Shown here: positions 1 through 8,800 of the stretch, in pieces
Position numbering within the stretch: the stretch's first letter is position 1
Layout: every line of letters starts with the position of its first letter
From: Kocuria tytonis
GTDB taxonomy: Bacteria > Actinomycetota > Actinomycetes > Actinomycetales > Micrococcaceae
Reading direction: 5' to 3'
DNA: 64,000 bases
NCBI RefSeq assembly: GCF_003226895.2
Contig: NZ_PNJG02000001.1
Coordinates: 62,001-126,000 of the forward strand
Position numbers and translations under genes: made by a program
Notes under the pieces: model-generated
What the model was told of the DNA's origin: nothing
Databases searched by the model: none
What the model saw: only the letters and a program-made list of their open reading frames with translations

Positions 1-605
1 TGGGGGACATCGCGCAGACACCGCTGCCCCGGCTGCACGCGCTCGTGGGGACCGCCTCGGGCACCCACCTGAAGCAGCTGGCCCTCGGTCACGACCCGCG
101 GCCGGTGACGCCCGTGCGCGAGGAGAAGAGCCTGGGCGCCGAGCGGACGTTCCAGACGGACGTTGCGGACACCGCGCACCTCAAACGCGTGCTGCTGGGC
201 CTGTGCCACGACAGCGCGGCCCGGCTCAGGCGCCACGGGCTGCGGGCGGGCCGCGTGGGTCTCAAGCTGCGGTACGCGGACTTCACCACGATCACCCGGT
301 CCAGGACCCTCGGACACCCCGTGACCTCGGCGCACGACCTCTACTCCGAGGCCGCGGGACTGCTGGACGCGCTGGGGCCGCGCCCGCAGCCCGTTCGGCT
401 CGTCGGCGTGCGGGCCGAGAAGCTGCTCGGGGCGGAGCACGCCCTGCAGCTGAGCCTCGACGGCCGCGAGGCCGAGTGGGGTGCCGCGGAGGAAGCCATG
501 GACCGCGTGCACCACCGCTTCGGTCCCGGGATCGTGCGCCCGGCGAAACTGCTGGACCCTACGGTGCCAAACCGCCCCGCACGGGATATTCTGGACGGTA
601 CGTGA
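1..605 (+). CDS. dinB: DNA polymerase IV, C-terminal part (5' end outside window)
   Basis: Only the last 200 or so residues are present; the frame is open from base 3 and ends at TGA 603-605. The text reads as the DinB thumb (GDIAQTPLPRLHALVG, then LALGHDPRPV) followed by the little-finger domain that grips DNA (EEKSLGAERTF, LKLRYADFTTITRS). DinB is a Y-family polymerase for translesion synthesis. The catalytic palm lies upstream, outside the window, so its active site cannot be checked. The internal GTG at 45 is not a real start, because homology continues upstream of it. Confidence 0.88.
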   Translation, partial: GDIAQTPLPRLHALVGTASGTHLKQLALGHDPRPVTPVREEKSLGAERTFQTDVADTAHLKRVLLGLCHDSAARLRRHGLRAGRVGLKLRYADFTTITRSRTLGHPVTSAHDLYSEAAGLLDALGPRPQPVRLVGVRAEKLLGAEHALQLSLDGREAEWGAAEEAMDRVHHRFGPGIVRPAKLLDPTVPNRPARDILDGT

Positions 606-656
606 GGGACGGCCCCGGGCCACAGCCTCGCTCTTCTCAACACCACAGGAGGAATC

Positions 657-1049
657 GTGCCGCTTTCCGAGCACGAACAGCAGCTTCTCGCGCAGCTCGA
701 GAAGCAGCTGCACGAAGAGGATCCCCGCTTCGCATCCAGCATGCACACCGAGACGGTGCGGACCCGAGGGTCCATGCGCAACCTCGTGCTGGGAGTGGTG
801 CTCGCCGTGGTCGGCCTCGGCGTGCTGCTGGCGGGAGTCGCCACGCACCTCATCGTGGTGGGGGTCCTGGGATTCGTGATCATGGCCGCCGGCACGTACG
901 TGGCCACCATCCGGAGCAGGACCGTACCGGGCCCGGTGGACTCCGAGCCCGGTGCACGGCCCCGCACGCCCTCGGGCGCCAGGAAGTCCTCCACTTTCCT
1001 CCAGAACCTCGAGGAGAAGTGGGACAGGCGCAACCAGGGCGGGCACTGA
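657..1049 (+). CDS. DUF3040 family membrane protein
   Basis: A 130-residue protein starting at GTG 657 behind a strong AGGAGG. The N-terminus MPLSEHEQQLLAQLEKQL is the hallmark of the actinobacterial DUF3040 family. Two hydrophobic segments follow at about residues 40-60 and 63-82, then a basic, proline-containing tail. The family's function is unknown. It often sits just before mraZ in Micrococcaceae, as here, but the hairpin at 1098-1126 separates it from the dcw promoter, so it is probably not in the same transcript. Confidence 0.8.
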   Translation: MPLSEHEQQLLAQLEKQLHEEDPRFASSMHTETVRTRGSMRNLVLGVVLAVVGLGVLLAGVATHLIVVGVLGFVIMAAGTYVATIRSRTVPGPVDSEPGARPRTPSGARKSSTFLQNLEEKWDRRNQGGH

Positions 1050-1097
1050 CCGGCCACACCGCCACCCCGTTCCCACCCCGCTCGGCTCCCCAACCAC

Positions 1098-1126
1098 GAA
1101 CTCCCCGGCGCACCGCCGGGGAGTTC
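1098..1126 (+). terminator. Hairpin terminator after the DUF3040 gene
   Basis: A perfect 13-bp stem (GAACTCCCCGGCG with CGCCGGGGAGTTC) closes a CAC loop and is followed by TTCGTG rather than a full T tract. It lies 49 bases after the stop and before the mraZ promoter, so it insulates the dcw operon from upstream reading. Confidence 0.75.
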
Positions 1127-1240
1127 TTCGTGTTCCAGGGCCCTCGGCAGGCGCGGCCGTTGCGCGACGCGTGCGTCCGCCGCGGCTGTGCCGTCCGGCC
1201 TGGCGGCCCACGGCACACCGCGGCGCGGTGTGCATGTGCA

Positions 1241-1271
1241 TTGACCGGGGAGTGGAGTGGAGTAAAGTGGA
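1241..1271 (+). promoter_or_regulatory. mraZ promoter with MraZ-binding boxes
   Basis: TTGACC (1241-1246) and TAAAGT (1263-1268) are 16 bases apart and form a plausible -35/-10 pair. Lying over them are three GTGGA boxes, at 1252-1256, 1257-1261 and 1267-1271. Direct repeats of this GTGG type upstream of mraZ are the known operator of the MraZ repressor, so the arrangement predicts autoregulation of the cluster. The promoter assignment is inferred. Confidence 0.6.
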
Positions 1272-1322
1272 GCGCGGTAGAGGAGCGCGGGTTGGGCTGA
1301 CCCCGAATCAAGGGCGGTGACG

Positions 1323-1754
1323 ATGTTTCTCGGAACATACGAACCGCGTCTCGATGACAAGGCGAGGCTGATCCTTCCGGCCAAGTTCCGGGCGGAACTG
1401 GCGGACGGACTCGTGGTGACGCGCGGACAGGAACGATGCCTGTACGTGTTCAGCGCCGAGGAGTTCGCCAGGGTCCACGAGCAGATGCGAGCGGCGCCGC
1501 TGTCGTCCAAGCAGGCCAGGGACTACATCCGCGTTTTTCTCTCCGGGGCCTCGGACGAGACCCCGGACAAGCAAGGACGCATCACCATTCCCGCGTCCCT
1601 GCGTTCCTACGCGGGACTGGACAGGGAACTGGCGGTGATCGGGGCGGGCAGCCGCGCCGAGATCTGGGATGCGGCCGCGTGGAAGCAGTACCTGGCGGAG
1701 CAGGAAGCGGCCTTCTCCGAGACGGAGGACGAGGTCATCCCCGGACTCTTCTAG
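1323..1754 (+). CDS. mraZ: MraZ transcriptional regulator
   Basis: 143 residues; ATG 1323 is preferred over GTG 1317 because [16 protein letters not shown] is the conserved family start and AGGGCGGTG lies just upstream. It carries two AbrB/SpoVT-like DNA-binding repeats. The second has the usual DKQGRI motif, while the first reads DDKARL, with alanine where glycine is normal. MraZ binds repeated GTGG-like boxes in its own promoter and represses the dcw operon. It is the first gene of the cluster. The 226-base gap to rsmH holds hairpins. Confidence 0.93.
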   Translation: MFLGTYEPRLDDKARLILPAKFRAELADGLVVTRGQERCLYVFSAEEFARVHEQMRAAPLSSKQARDYIRVFLSGASDETPDKQGRITIPASLRSYAGLDRELAVIGAGSRAEIWDAAAWKQYLAEQEAAFSETEDEVIPGLF

Positions 1755-1809
1755 GACCGGATCCCGGCGGAGTCCCGGCCATGAGATCTCCAGCCGCCCA
1801 CGTCACCGT

Positions 1810-1835
1810 CCTGACTCGACTTCCCCCGAGTCAGG
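1810..1835 (+). other. Hairpin in the mraZ-rsmH gap
   Basis: A 9-bp perfect stem, CCTGACTCG with CGAGTCAGG, closes an 8-base loop. No T tract follows. A second weaker stem (CGGGGTG at 1885-1891 with CACCCCG at 1903-1909) lies downstream in the same gap. The pair could act as attenuator, processing site or mRNA stabiliser between mraZ and the rest of the operon. The function is inferred only from position. Confidence 0.45.
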
Positions 1836-1980
1836 CCGGATTCGAGGGGCGAGCGGCGGATGGGGATCTGGTGTCCGTGACGCCCGGGGTGAGTCCGCGG
1901 GGCACCCCGTCCCACGGGAGGGCCCCCGGCCCGTCCACCTCCGCACGAGTACCACCCGCAACAGACCAGGAGCCCGGCAT

Positions 1981-2964
1981 ATGGAAGACGCGCCCGCCGA
2001 GGAGCGGCACGTTCCCGTGATGCTGGAGCGGTGTCTGGACCTCCTGGCCCCGGCGCTGGACACCGAGAACCCCGTGGTGGTGGACGCCACCCTCGGAATG
2101 GGCGGGCACACCCAGGCGCTGTTGGAACGGTTCCCCCGTGTCCGGGTGGTCGGCATCGACCGGGATCCGCAGGCGCTCGACCTCGCGGGCAGACGCCTGG
2201 CCCCGTTCGGGTCCCGGTTCACGAGCATCCACACCACCTACGACCACATCGCCGACGCCGCCGCGGCGGCCGGGGTGGAGCGGGTGGACGGGATCCTCTT
2301 CGACCTGGGCGTGTCCTCACTGCAGCTGGACGAGCGCGAGCGGGGCTTCGCGTACTCGTTCGACGCCCCACTGGACATGCGCATGGACTCCCACGCGGAG
2401 CTCTCCGCCCACACCGTGGTCAACGAGTACTCCGAGGCGCAGCTCAGGGACATCATCTACCGCTGGGGTGAGGACCGTTTCGCGCCCCGCATCGCGCGCG
2501 CCATCGTGGCGGCTCGGGCCAAGGCCCCGCTGCGGAGCACGGGCGAGCTCGTGGACGTGGTGCGCTCCGCCGTCCCCGCGGCGGCCCAGCACAAGAAGGG
2601 GCACCCCGCCAAGCAGACGTTCCAGGCCCTGCGGATCGAGGTCAACGAGGAGCTGGACGTCCTGGAACGCGCGATCCCGGCGGCCGTGGGAACTGTCAGG
2701 GTGGGTGGGCGTGTCGTCGCCATGAGCTACCACTCGCTGGAGGACAGAATTGTGAAGCAGGAGTTCGCCAGCGGTGCCCGCTCCACGGCGCCCAGGGGCT
2801 TCCCCGTGGAGCTGCCCGAGCACCAACCCGTCCTCAAGGTCCTCACCCGCGGCGCGGAACGGGCCTCCGAGGAGGAGACTCTGGGCAATCCCCGGGCCGC
2901 CTCCGCCCGGCTGCGGGCCGCCGAGCGGCTCCGCGACACCACGACCCCAGGGAGAACGCGATGA
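1981..2964 (+). CDS. rsmH: 16S rRNA (cytosine-1402 N4)-methyltransferase
   Basis: 327 residues from ATG 1981, behind AGGAG. RsmH (MraW) methylates N4 of C1402 in the ribosomal P site using S-adenosylmethionine. Visible marks are [13 protein letters not shown] at the start, the SAM-binding [16 protein letters not shown] at about 35-50, [26 protein letters not shown], and the C-terminal [12 protein letters not shown]. Reading frame upstream of 1981 is open but has no family similarity. It overlaps ftsL by ATGA. Confidence 0.95.
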   Translation: MEDAPAEERHVPVMLERCLDLLAPALDTENPVVVDATLGMGGHTQALLERFPRVRVVGIDRDPQALDLAGRRLAPFGSRFTSIHTTYDHIADAAAAAGVERVDGILFDLGVSSLQLDERERGFAYSFDAPLDMRMDSHAELSAHTVVNEYSEAQLRDIIYRWGEDRFAPRIARAIVAARAKAPLRSTGELVDVVRSAVPAAAQHKKGHPAKQTFQALRIEVNEELDVLERAIPAAVGTVRVGGRVVAMSYHSLEDRIVKQEFASGARSTAPRGFPVELPEHQPVLKVLTRGAERASEEETLGNPRAASARLRAAERLRDTTTPGRTR

Positions 2965-3578
2965 GCAGTGCGGCGACCTCCGCCCCGCCGACCGCGGCTT
3001 CCCGGCGTCCGGCCCGGGACGCCCGCCGCCCGCTGTCCGTGGTGCCCCGTCGCGTGCCGCGACGCAGCCGTGTCTCCACGGTGGTGATGTGCGCCCTGGC
3101 ACTGGCCGCCGCGCTCGTGGGCATCCTGCTGCTCAACATCCAGATCACCCAGGGCCAGTACCAGCTCACCGACCTCACGGGTCAGGAGCGCGCCCTGTCC
3201 CAGGAGAACGAGGCCCTCACCCAGGACATCGAGGCCAACTCCGCTCCCCAGAACCTCGCGGCCCGCGCGAACGACCTCGGGATGGTGCCCGCCAAGGACG
3301 TGGGCAGCATCGACCTGCGCACGGGTGCCGTGACCGCGCCGTCGAGCGCCGCCGAGAAGTCGGACCCGCAGAACATCCTGGTGCCCCCCGCCGAGATGAA
3401 GGGCTCCGACGCCGCCGAGGCGAACCGCCGGGCCGCCGAGGAGCGCGCCGAGAAGCGGGCCAAGGAGGAGGCGGACAGGAAGACCGCGCAGCGTGAAGCG
3501 GCCCAGAAGGCGGAGGAGTCCCGGGACCTCAACGGCGGTTCGATCCCCGCGCCCTCGCAGCGCGCCCCCGGTCACTGA
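2961..3578 (+). CDS. ftsL: Cell-division protein FtsL-like
   Basis: 205 residues with the bitopic layout of FtsL: a basic cytoplasmic N-terminus, one membrane segment at about 39-60, then a heptad-rich stretch at about 66-100 ([17 protein letters not shown]). A long Glu/Lys/Ala-rich tail follows at about 145-185, typical of actinobacterial forms and longer than enterobacterial FtsL. It is expected to join FtsQ and FtsB/DivIC in the divisome scaffold. Sequence conservation in the family is poor; the call rests on topology and on position between rsmH and ftsI. Confidence 0.8.
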   Translation: MSSAATSAPPTAASRRPARDARRPLSVVPRRVPRRSRVSTVVMCALALAAALVGILLLNIQITQGQYQLTDLTGQERALSQENEALTQDIEANSAPQNLAARANDLGMVPAKDVGSIDLRTGAVTAPSSAAEKSDPQNILVPPAEMKGSDAAEANRRAAEERAEKRAKEEADRKTAQREAAQKAEESRDLNGGSIPAPSQRAPGH

Positions 3579-3661
3579 CCCCTGCGGTCCACCACCGGAC
3601 CGTCACCAGCACCCGTCGGAGGTCACCGCACCACGCTGAAGCCCAGGAATCGAGGAAGACC

Positions 3662-5515
3662 GTGTCAGCATCACCCGCGCGCAGGAACCGCCTGATCAGG
3701 CCCTACACGCGCATGCAGGTGGGCATCGCCGTTCTCCTGGTGCTGCTGCTCATGGTGGTCGGTCGGCTCTTCTGGGTCCAGGGCCTGGACCCGGGCGGCC
3801 GGGCGGAGGCCGCCGCGAGCCGACGGACGCTGGTGGAGCCGATCCCGGCGGTGCGCGGGCAGATCACCGACGCCCGGGGCGACGTCCTGGCCCGGACCCT
3901 GCAGCGCTACGACATCACCGTGGACCAGACCGCCGTGAGCGACGTGAGCGTGCCCAGCAAGGACGGCTCCACCCAGACCATCACGCCCACGCAGGCCGTC
4001 TACAAGATCGCCGATGCACTGGGCATGCGGGACACCGAGGTGAAGGACGCCCTGGACGGGGACAAGACCTTCAACTACGTGGCGCGCGGCGTCACCCCCG
4101 AGCAGTACAACAAGCTGCGCGACCTGAACCTGCCCTACGTCTACGGCCAGCCCACCTTCCAGCGCAGCTACCCGGACGGCTCCCTGGGCGGCTCCGTGGT
4201 GGGGTTCCTGGGCGGGGAGAGCCAGGCCCTCGGCGGCATCGAACAGACCCAGGACGCCCTGCTGCGCGGCACGGACGGCGAGCGCCGCTTCGAGATCTCC
4301 GGTGACGGGGTGCGCATCCCCGTGGCCCCGCAGGAGCAGAAGGCAGCGCAGAACGGTGCGGACGTGCGGCTCTCGCTGGACAGCGACGTCCAGTTCTTCG
4401 CGGAGCAGGCGGTGCGGGAGCGCGCCAAGCAGCTCAAGGCCGAGTGGGGTTCCGTGGTGGTCATGGACGTGAAGACCGGCAAGGTCCAGGCGCTCGCGGA
4501 CACCTCGTCGGTGGACCCGAACGTGCCCGGCAAGGCGAAGGCGGAGGACCTCTCCGCGCGGTCGGTCACGCAGGCCGTGGAACCCGGTTCCACGGAGAAG
4601 ATCGCCACCGCGGCCGGTGTGATGGACCGTGGGATCGCGTCCCCGGAGACGCAGATCACCGTGCCGCCGTACCTGCAGATCGGTTCCGAGAAGATCACGG
4701 ACGCGTTCGACCACGGGGCGCAGAACCGCACGCTCGCGGGCATCATCGGCGACTCCATGAACACGGGCACCGTGATCATGGGCTCCAAGATGGACAAGCA
4801 GGCCCGCCACGACAACCTGGAGAAGTTCGGGGTGGGTTCCGCCACGGGCATCGAGCTGCCCGGGGAGTCCACCGGCATCCTCTCCCCGGCGGCCCAGTGG
4901 GACGCCCGGCAGGAGTACACGGTGCTGTTCGGCCAGGGCGTGTCGCAGACACCGTTGCGCACGGCGTCGATCTTCCAGGCCGTGGCGAACGGGGGCCGCC
5001 AGATCGAGCCCCGCATCGTGGAGTCCACCACCGCAGCGGACGGCACCGTGAGCACCCCGCAGCGCCCGGAGCCCAAGCAGGTGATCTCGGAGGCCGCGGC
5101 CCGGCAGACCCTGGACGTGATGGAGAACGTGGTGACCCAGGGCGGCGCCAAGGAGGCCGCTGTCCCGGGGTACCGGGTGGGCGGCAAGACCGGCACCGCC
5201 GAGGCCCCGAGCGAGTCGGGGGGCTACGACGGTTTCACCACCTCGTTCGTGGGCGTGGCGCCCATGGAGGATCCGCAGTACCTCGTGGGAGTGACCATGC
5301 AGCGCCCCCAGGGCGACGTCCACACGGTGGGTGTGACCTCCACGTTCTCCACGATCATGTCCCAGGTGCTGCACCACTACAACGTGGCGCCCTCCACCAC
5401 GCAGGGCCCCAAGTTCGACATGCAGGTCCCGGCGAACCTCAAGAAGGACGTGACACCCGGCAACGCCCTCGAGCAGACCTGGCCGGAGCCGGGCAGGGAC
5501 GAGTCCCAGGGCTAA
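3662..5515 (+). CDS. ftsI: Septal peptidoglycan transpeptidase FtsI (PBP3)
   Basis: 617 residues from GTG 3662 behind GAGGAAG. A short cytoplasmic tail and one membrane anchor (about 19-39) lead into the PBP-dimer domain (IPAVRGQITDARGDVLA) and a transpeptidase domain with all three active-site motifs: S310-T-E-K, S365-M-N and K509-T-G. It cross-links septal peptidoglycan and works with FtsW, encoded further down the same cluster. The 98-base gap to murE holds a small stem (CCGGTG 5552-5557 with CACCGG 5561-5566). Confidence 0.95.
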   Translation: MSASPARRNRLIRPYTRMQVGIAVLLVLLLMVVGRLFWVQGLDPGGRAEAAASRRTLVEPIPAVRGQITDARGDVLARTLQRYDITVDQTAVSDVSVPSKDGSTQTITPTQAVYKIADALGMRDTEVKDALDGDKTFNYVARGVTPEQYNKLRDLNLPYVYGQPTFQRSYPDGSLGGSVVGFLGGESQALGGIEQTQDALLRGTDGERRFEISGDGVRIPVAPQEQKAAQNGADVRLSLDSDVQFFAEQAVRERAKQLKAEWGSVVVMDVKTGKVQALADTSSVDPNVPGKAKAEDLSARSVTQAVEPGSTEKIATAAGVMDRGIASPETQITVPPYLQIGSEKITDAFDHGAQNRTLAGIIGDSMNTGTVIMGSKMDKQARHDNLEKFGVGSATGIELPGESTGILSPAAQWDARQEYTVLFGQGVSQTPLRTASIFQAVANGGRQIEPRIVESTTAADGTVSTPQRPEPKQVISEAAARQTLDVMENVVTQGGAKEAAVPGYRVGGKTGTAEAPSESGGYDGFTTSFVGVAPMEDPQYLVGVTMQRPQGDVHTVGVTSTFSTIMSQVLHHYNVAPSTTQGPKFDMQVPANLKKDVTPGNALEQTWPEPGRDESQG

Positions 5516-5613
5516 ACTTCGGACTCAGACACGCTTTGCACCAGCAGCTTTCCGGTGAGACACCGGCCCGGGTGGACGGGGGACGTCCGCAGACAGGTTC
5601 GATGAGGATTTCT

Positions 5614-7260
5614 ATGGTGGCATCTGCCCAAGAGGGAGCCGACGCGCAGAGCATGCGTCCGTCCCGTCCCGTGTCCCACACGGTGGAGGACCTCGCGCGG
5701 CTGACCGGCGCGCAGCTGGTCCCGGCCGCGTCCGGTGCGGCGGCCGCCGTCACGGGCGTGGTCCTGAACTCGCGGGAGGTGCAGCCCGGGGACCTCTACG
5801 CGGCGCTGCCCGGCGCGCAGGTCCACGGCGCCCGCTTCGCCGCCGACGCCGCCGCGGCCGGTGCCGTGGCGGTCCTCACGGATCCGGACGGGGCCCGCGC
5901 CCTCGCCGCCGCCCGCGTGGACCTGCCGGTGCTCGTGAGCACCGAGCCCCGCTGCTGGGTGGGGCCGGTGGCCGCCGCCGTCTACGACTCCCACCCGGCC
6001 GCGGGTGCGGGGCAGGGCCTGTTCGCGGTGACCGGGACCAACGGCAAGACGACCACCACGTACTTCATCACCTCGATCCTGCGGGCCCTGGGGCACACCA
6101 CGGGTCTGATCGGGACCATCGAGATCCTCGCGGGGGACACGCCCGTCCCCTCGCGGCTCACCACCCCCGAGGCACCGCACGTCCACTCCCTGCTCGCGCT
6201 GATGCGGGAGCGGGGGATCACGGTCACCGCCATGGAGGTCTCCTCCCACGCGCTCGAGTTCCACCGGGTGGACGGCGTGCACTACGACGTCGCCGGGTTC
6301 ACCAACCTCACCCAGGACCACCTGGACCTGCACGGGTCCATGGCGGAGTACTTCGCGGCGAAGGCGCAGCTGTTCACCCGGGAGCGCACGCGCCGCGCCG
6401 TCGTCGTGCTGTCGGACGAGGACCCGTGGAGCGTGGCCATGGCCCGGCACGCCCGCGAGAACCTCGGCGTGGGCAACGTCTCCACCGTGGCGCTGCGCGG
6501 CAGCGACAGCGCGTCCTGCGGCGACGGGGCCGCGGACTGGACGCTGCGCTCGCTCACGCGCAAGGGCATCGGCACCTCCTTCGTGCTGCAGCACACGGAC
6601 GGCCGCGAGCTGCGCGTGCACACGGGGCTGCCCGGCGAGTTCAACGTGGCCAACGCGGCGCTGGCCGTGCTCATGGTGCTGGACTCCGGCGTGGCCGTGG
6701 AGACCCTGCAGCGCGCCCTGGACGAGCACGACCCGCTGACCACGAGCGTCCCCGGACGCATGCAGCTGGTGGGCACCGCGCCCACGTCCCTCGTGGACTT
6801 CGCGCACAACCCGGACGCGCTGGTGCGTGCCCTGCGCTCGGTGGACCCGCAGGACGAGCACGGCCGCGTGATCGTGGTCTTCGGCGCCACGGGCCAGCGG
6901 GACACCACCAAGCGCCCCGTGATGGGCCGGGTGGCCGCGGAGGAGGCGGACATCGTGATCATCACGGACGACGACCCCCACGCCGAGGACCCCGCGCCCA
7001 TCCGGGAGCAGGTGGCCGCGGGCGCCCGCGAGGCCGTGGCGAACGGTGCGCGGGCCACGGACGTGCTCGTAATCGAACCGCGGGCCACCGCGATCCGCAC
7101 GGCGGTGCGGATGGCGCGCCCCGAGGACTCGATCATCGTGGCCGGGCGCGGCCACGAGACCGCACAGGATTTCAACGGCGTGAGCGTTCCCCTGGACGAC
7201 CGCGTGGAGCTGCGGGACGCCCTGGCGGCCCTGCACTCGCAGACGAAGGAGCAGAAATGA
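5614..7260 (+). CDS. murE: UDP-MurNAc-tripeptide ligase MurE (probably lysine-adding)
   Basis: 548 residues from ATG 5614, chosen because GAGGA stands 5 bases upstream; ATG 5602 is an alternative. MurE adds the third residue of the peptidoglycan stem peptide in the cytoplasm. The ATP loop GTNGKTTT is at 141-148, and the Mur-ligase signature MEVSSHALEFHRVDG and the FTNLTQDHLDLHG stretch are intact. The substrate motif is D453-D-P-H456. Diaminopimelate enzymes carry DNPR, whose arginine contacts the extra carboxylate, so lysine is the likelier substrate. It overlaps murF by ATGA. Confidence 0.95.
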   Translation: MVASAQEGADAQSMRPSRPVSHTVEDLARLTGAQLVPAASGAAAAVTGVVLNSREVQPGDLYAALPGAQVHGARFAADAAAAGAVAVLTDPDGARALAAARVDLPVLVSTEPRCWVGPVAAAVYDSHPAAGAGQGLFAVTGTNGKTTTTYFITSILRALGHTTGLIGTIEILAGDTPVPSRLTTPEAPHVHSLLALMRERGITVTAMEVSSHALEFHRVDGVHYDVAGFTNLTQDHLDLHGSMAEYFAAKAQLFTRERTRRAVVVLSDEDPWSVAMARHARENLGVGNVSTVALRGSDSASCGDGAADWTLRSLTRKGIGTSFVLQHTDGRELRVHTGLPGEFNVANAALAVLMVLDSGVAVETLQRALDEHDPLTTSVPGRMQLVGTAPTSLVDFAHNPDALVRALRSVDPQDEHGRVIVVFGATGQRDTTKRPVMGRVAAEEADIVIITDDDPHAEDPAPIREQVAAGAREAVANGARATDVLVIEPRATAIRTAVRMARPEDSIIVAGRGHETAQDFNGVSVPLDDRVELRDALAALHSQTKEQK

Positions 7261-8795
7261 TTGCCATCTCCGCCGCGCAGGTCGCGGACGCCGTCTCCGG
7301 GCGGCTCGTGGGGGTCGCGGACCCGCACGCGGTGACCGTGACCTCCGTGACCACCGACTCCCGGGAGGTCACGGCGGGCGCGCTGTTCGTGGCCAAGCCG
7401 GGGGAGACCACGGACGGCCACCGGTTCGTGCCGCAGGCCGCGGCCGCCGGCGCCGTGCTGCACCTGACCGAGCGGGAGGTCACGGACGGCTCCGGCGCCG
7501 CCCTCCCGTGCGTCGTCGTCCCGGACGTGGTGCTCGCGATGGGCGCCCTGGCGAGCTTCGTGCTGCAGCAGCTGCGCTCGGAGCACCCCGTCACGGTCGT
7601 GGCGGTCACCGGTTCGGTGGGCAAGACCACCACCAAGGACCTGCTGCACGGGATCTTCGGTGCCGAGGGGCCCACGGTGGCCCCGCGCAACTCCTACAAC
7701 GGCGAGGTGGGGGTTCCGCTCACCGTGTTCACCGCCGAGCAGGACACCGAGTACCTCGTGATCGAGATGGGCGCCACCCACATCGGCAACATCCGCTACC
7801 TGTGCGAGATGGTGCGCCCGGACGTGGGGGCCGTGCTGTGCGTGGGCTCGGCGCACGCCGGCGAGTTCGGAGGGGTGGAGAACATCGCGCGCGCCAAGGG
7901 CGAGATGGTCGAGCCCCTCGCCCCGCAGGGCACCGCGGTGCTCAACGACGACGACGCCCGCGTGCGTCCCATGCGCGAGCGCACCGCCGCCCGGGTCATC
8001 TCCTTCGGCCTGGGCCCGGACGCCCACGACGCCGCCCACGAGGACCCGCGCGTGTGGGCGGAGGACGTCACCACCGGGGCCGACGGCTGTCCCGCGTTCA
8101 CCCTGCACTTCCCGGACGGCTCCGCCCACCCGGTGCGCTCCCGGCTCATCGGGGAGCACCACGTGAGCAACCTGCTGGCCGCGGCCGCCGTGGCCTTCGC
8201 GGCCGGTGTGGACCCGGCGCGCATCGCGGCGGGTCTCGAGGGCCGCGGTCCGCGCTCCCGCTGGCGCATGGAGCGCACCGAGCGCGCGGACGGCGTGACG
8301 GTCGTCAACGACGCCTACAACGCCAACCCGCAGTCCATGAAGGCGGCGCTGCAGACGCTCGCGCAGCTGGGCCGCGGGGACGCGGACACGCCGCCCCGGC
8401 GCACCATCGCTGTGCTGGGTGGGATGCACGAGCTCGGCGACGAGTCCGTCGCCGCCCACGCGGACCTCGGTCAGCTGCTCGTGCGGCTCAACATCTCGCA
8501 GGTGGTGGCCGTGGGGGACCTCGCCCGCCCCGTCTTCACCGCCGCGACCCTCGAGGGGTCCTGGGGCGCGGAAGCCGTGTGGGTCGCGGACGCGCAGCAG
8601 GCCGAGGAGCACCTGCGCTCCGTGCTGCGCCCCGGTGACATCGTGCTGTTCAAGTCCTCGAACGCCGCGGGGCTGCACCACCTGGGAGACCGGGTCGCCG
8701 CGGCGAGCGCCGCGACGAGCAGCGGCACGGACGCCCGCGCGGACGGGCCCACGAGCGCCGAGGCCCCCGAGGGCCCGACCGGACAGGAGGGCTGA
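7257..8795 (+). CDS. murF: UDP-MurNAc-pentapeptide synthetase MurF
   Basis: 512 residues; ATG 7257 overlaps the murE stop. It ligates D-Ala-D-Ala to the UDP-MurNAc-tripeptide. The ATP-binding GSVGKTTTKD at about 119-128, the central RNSYNGEVGVPLT, and the C-terminal NDAYNANPQSMKAAL are the family marks. The last 35 residues are a Gly/Ser/Ala-rich tail without family similarity. mraY follows after 5 bases. Confidence 0.95.
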   Translation: MIAISAAQVADAVSGRLVGVADPHAVTVTSVTTDSREVTAGALFVAKPGETTDGHRFVPQAAAAGAVLHLTEREVTDGSGAALPCVVVPDVVLAMGALASFVLQQLRSEHPVTVVAVTGSVGKTTTKDLLHGIFGAEGPTVAPRNSYNGEVGVPLTVFTAEQDTEYLVIEMGATHIGNIRYLCEMVRPDVGAVLCVGSAHAGEFGGVENIARAKGEMVEPLAPQGTAVLNDDDARVRPMRERTAARVISFGLGPDAHDAAHEDPRVWAEDVTTGADGCPAFTLHFPDGSAHPVRSRLIGEHHVSNLLAAAAVAFAAGVDPARIAAGLEGRGPRSRWRMERTERADGVTVVNDAYNANPQSMKAALQTLAQLGRGDADTPPRRTIAVLGGMHELGDESVAAHADLGQLLVRLNISQVVAVGDLARPVFTAATLEGSWGAEAVWVADAQQAEEHLRSVLRPGDIVLFKSSNAAGLHHLGDRVAAASAATSSGTDARADGPTSAEAPEGPTGQEG

Positions 8796-8800
8796 GTCCC

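Noticed and set aside
203-1300. Long plus-strand frame over dinB and the DUF3040 gene
   Set aside because: It runs through two recognised genes and a terminator hairpin in another phase. The translation is Arg/Ala/Gly-rich noise.
4444-5613. Upstream extension of murE to give 938 residues
   Set aside because: The extension lies over ftsI in another phase and lacks Mur-ligase similarity; the ribosome site and family start fit ATG 5614.
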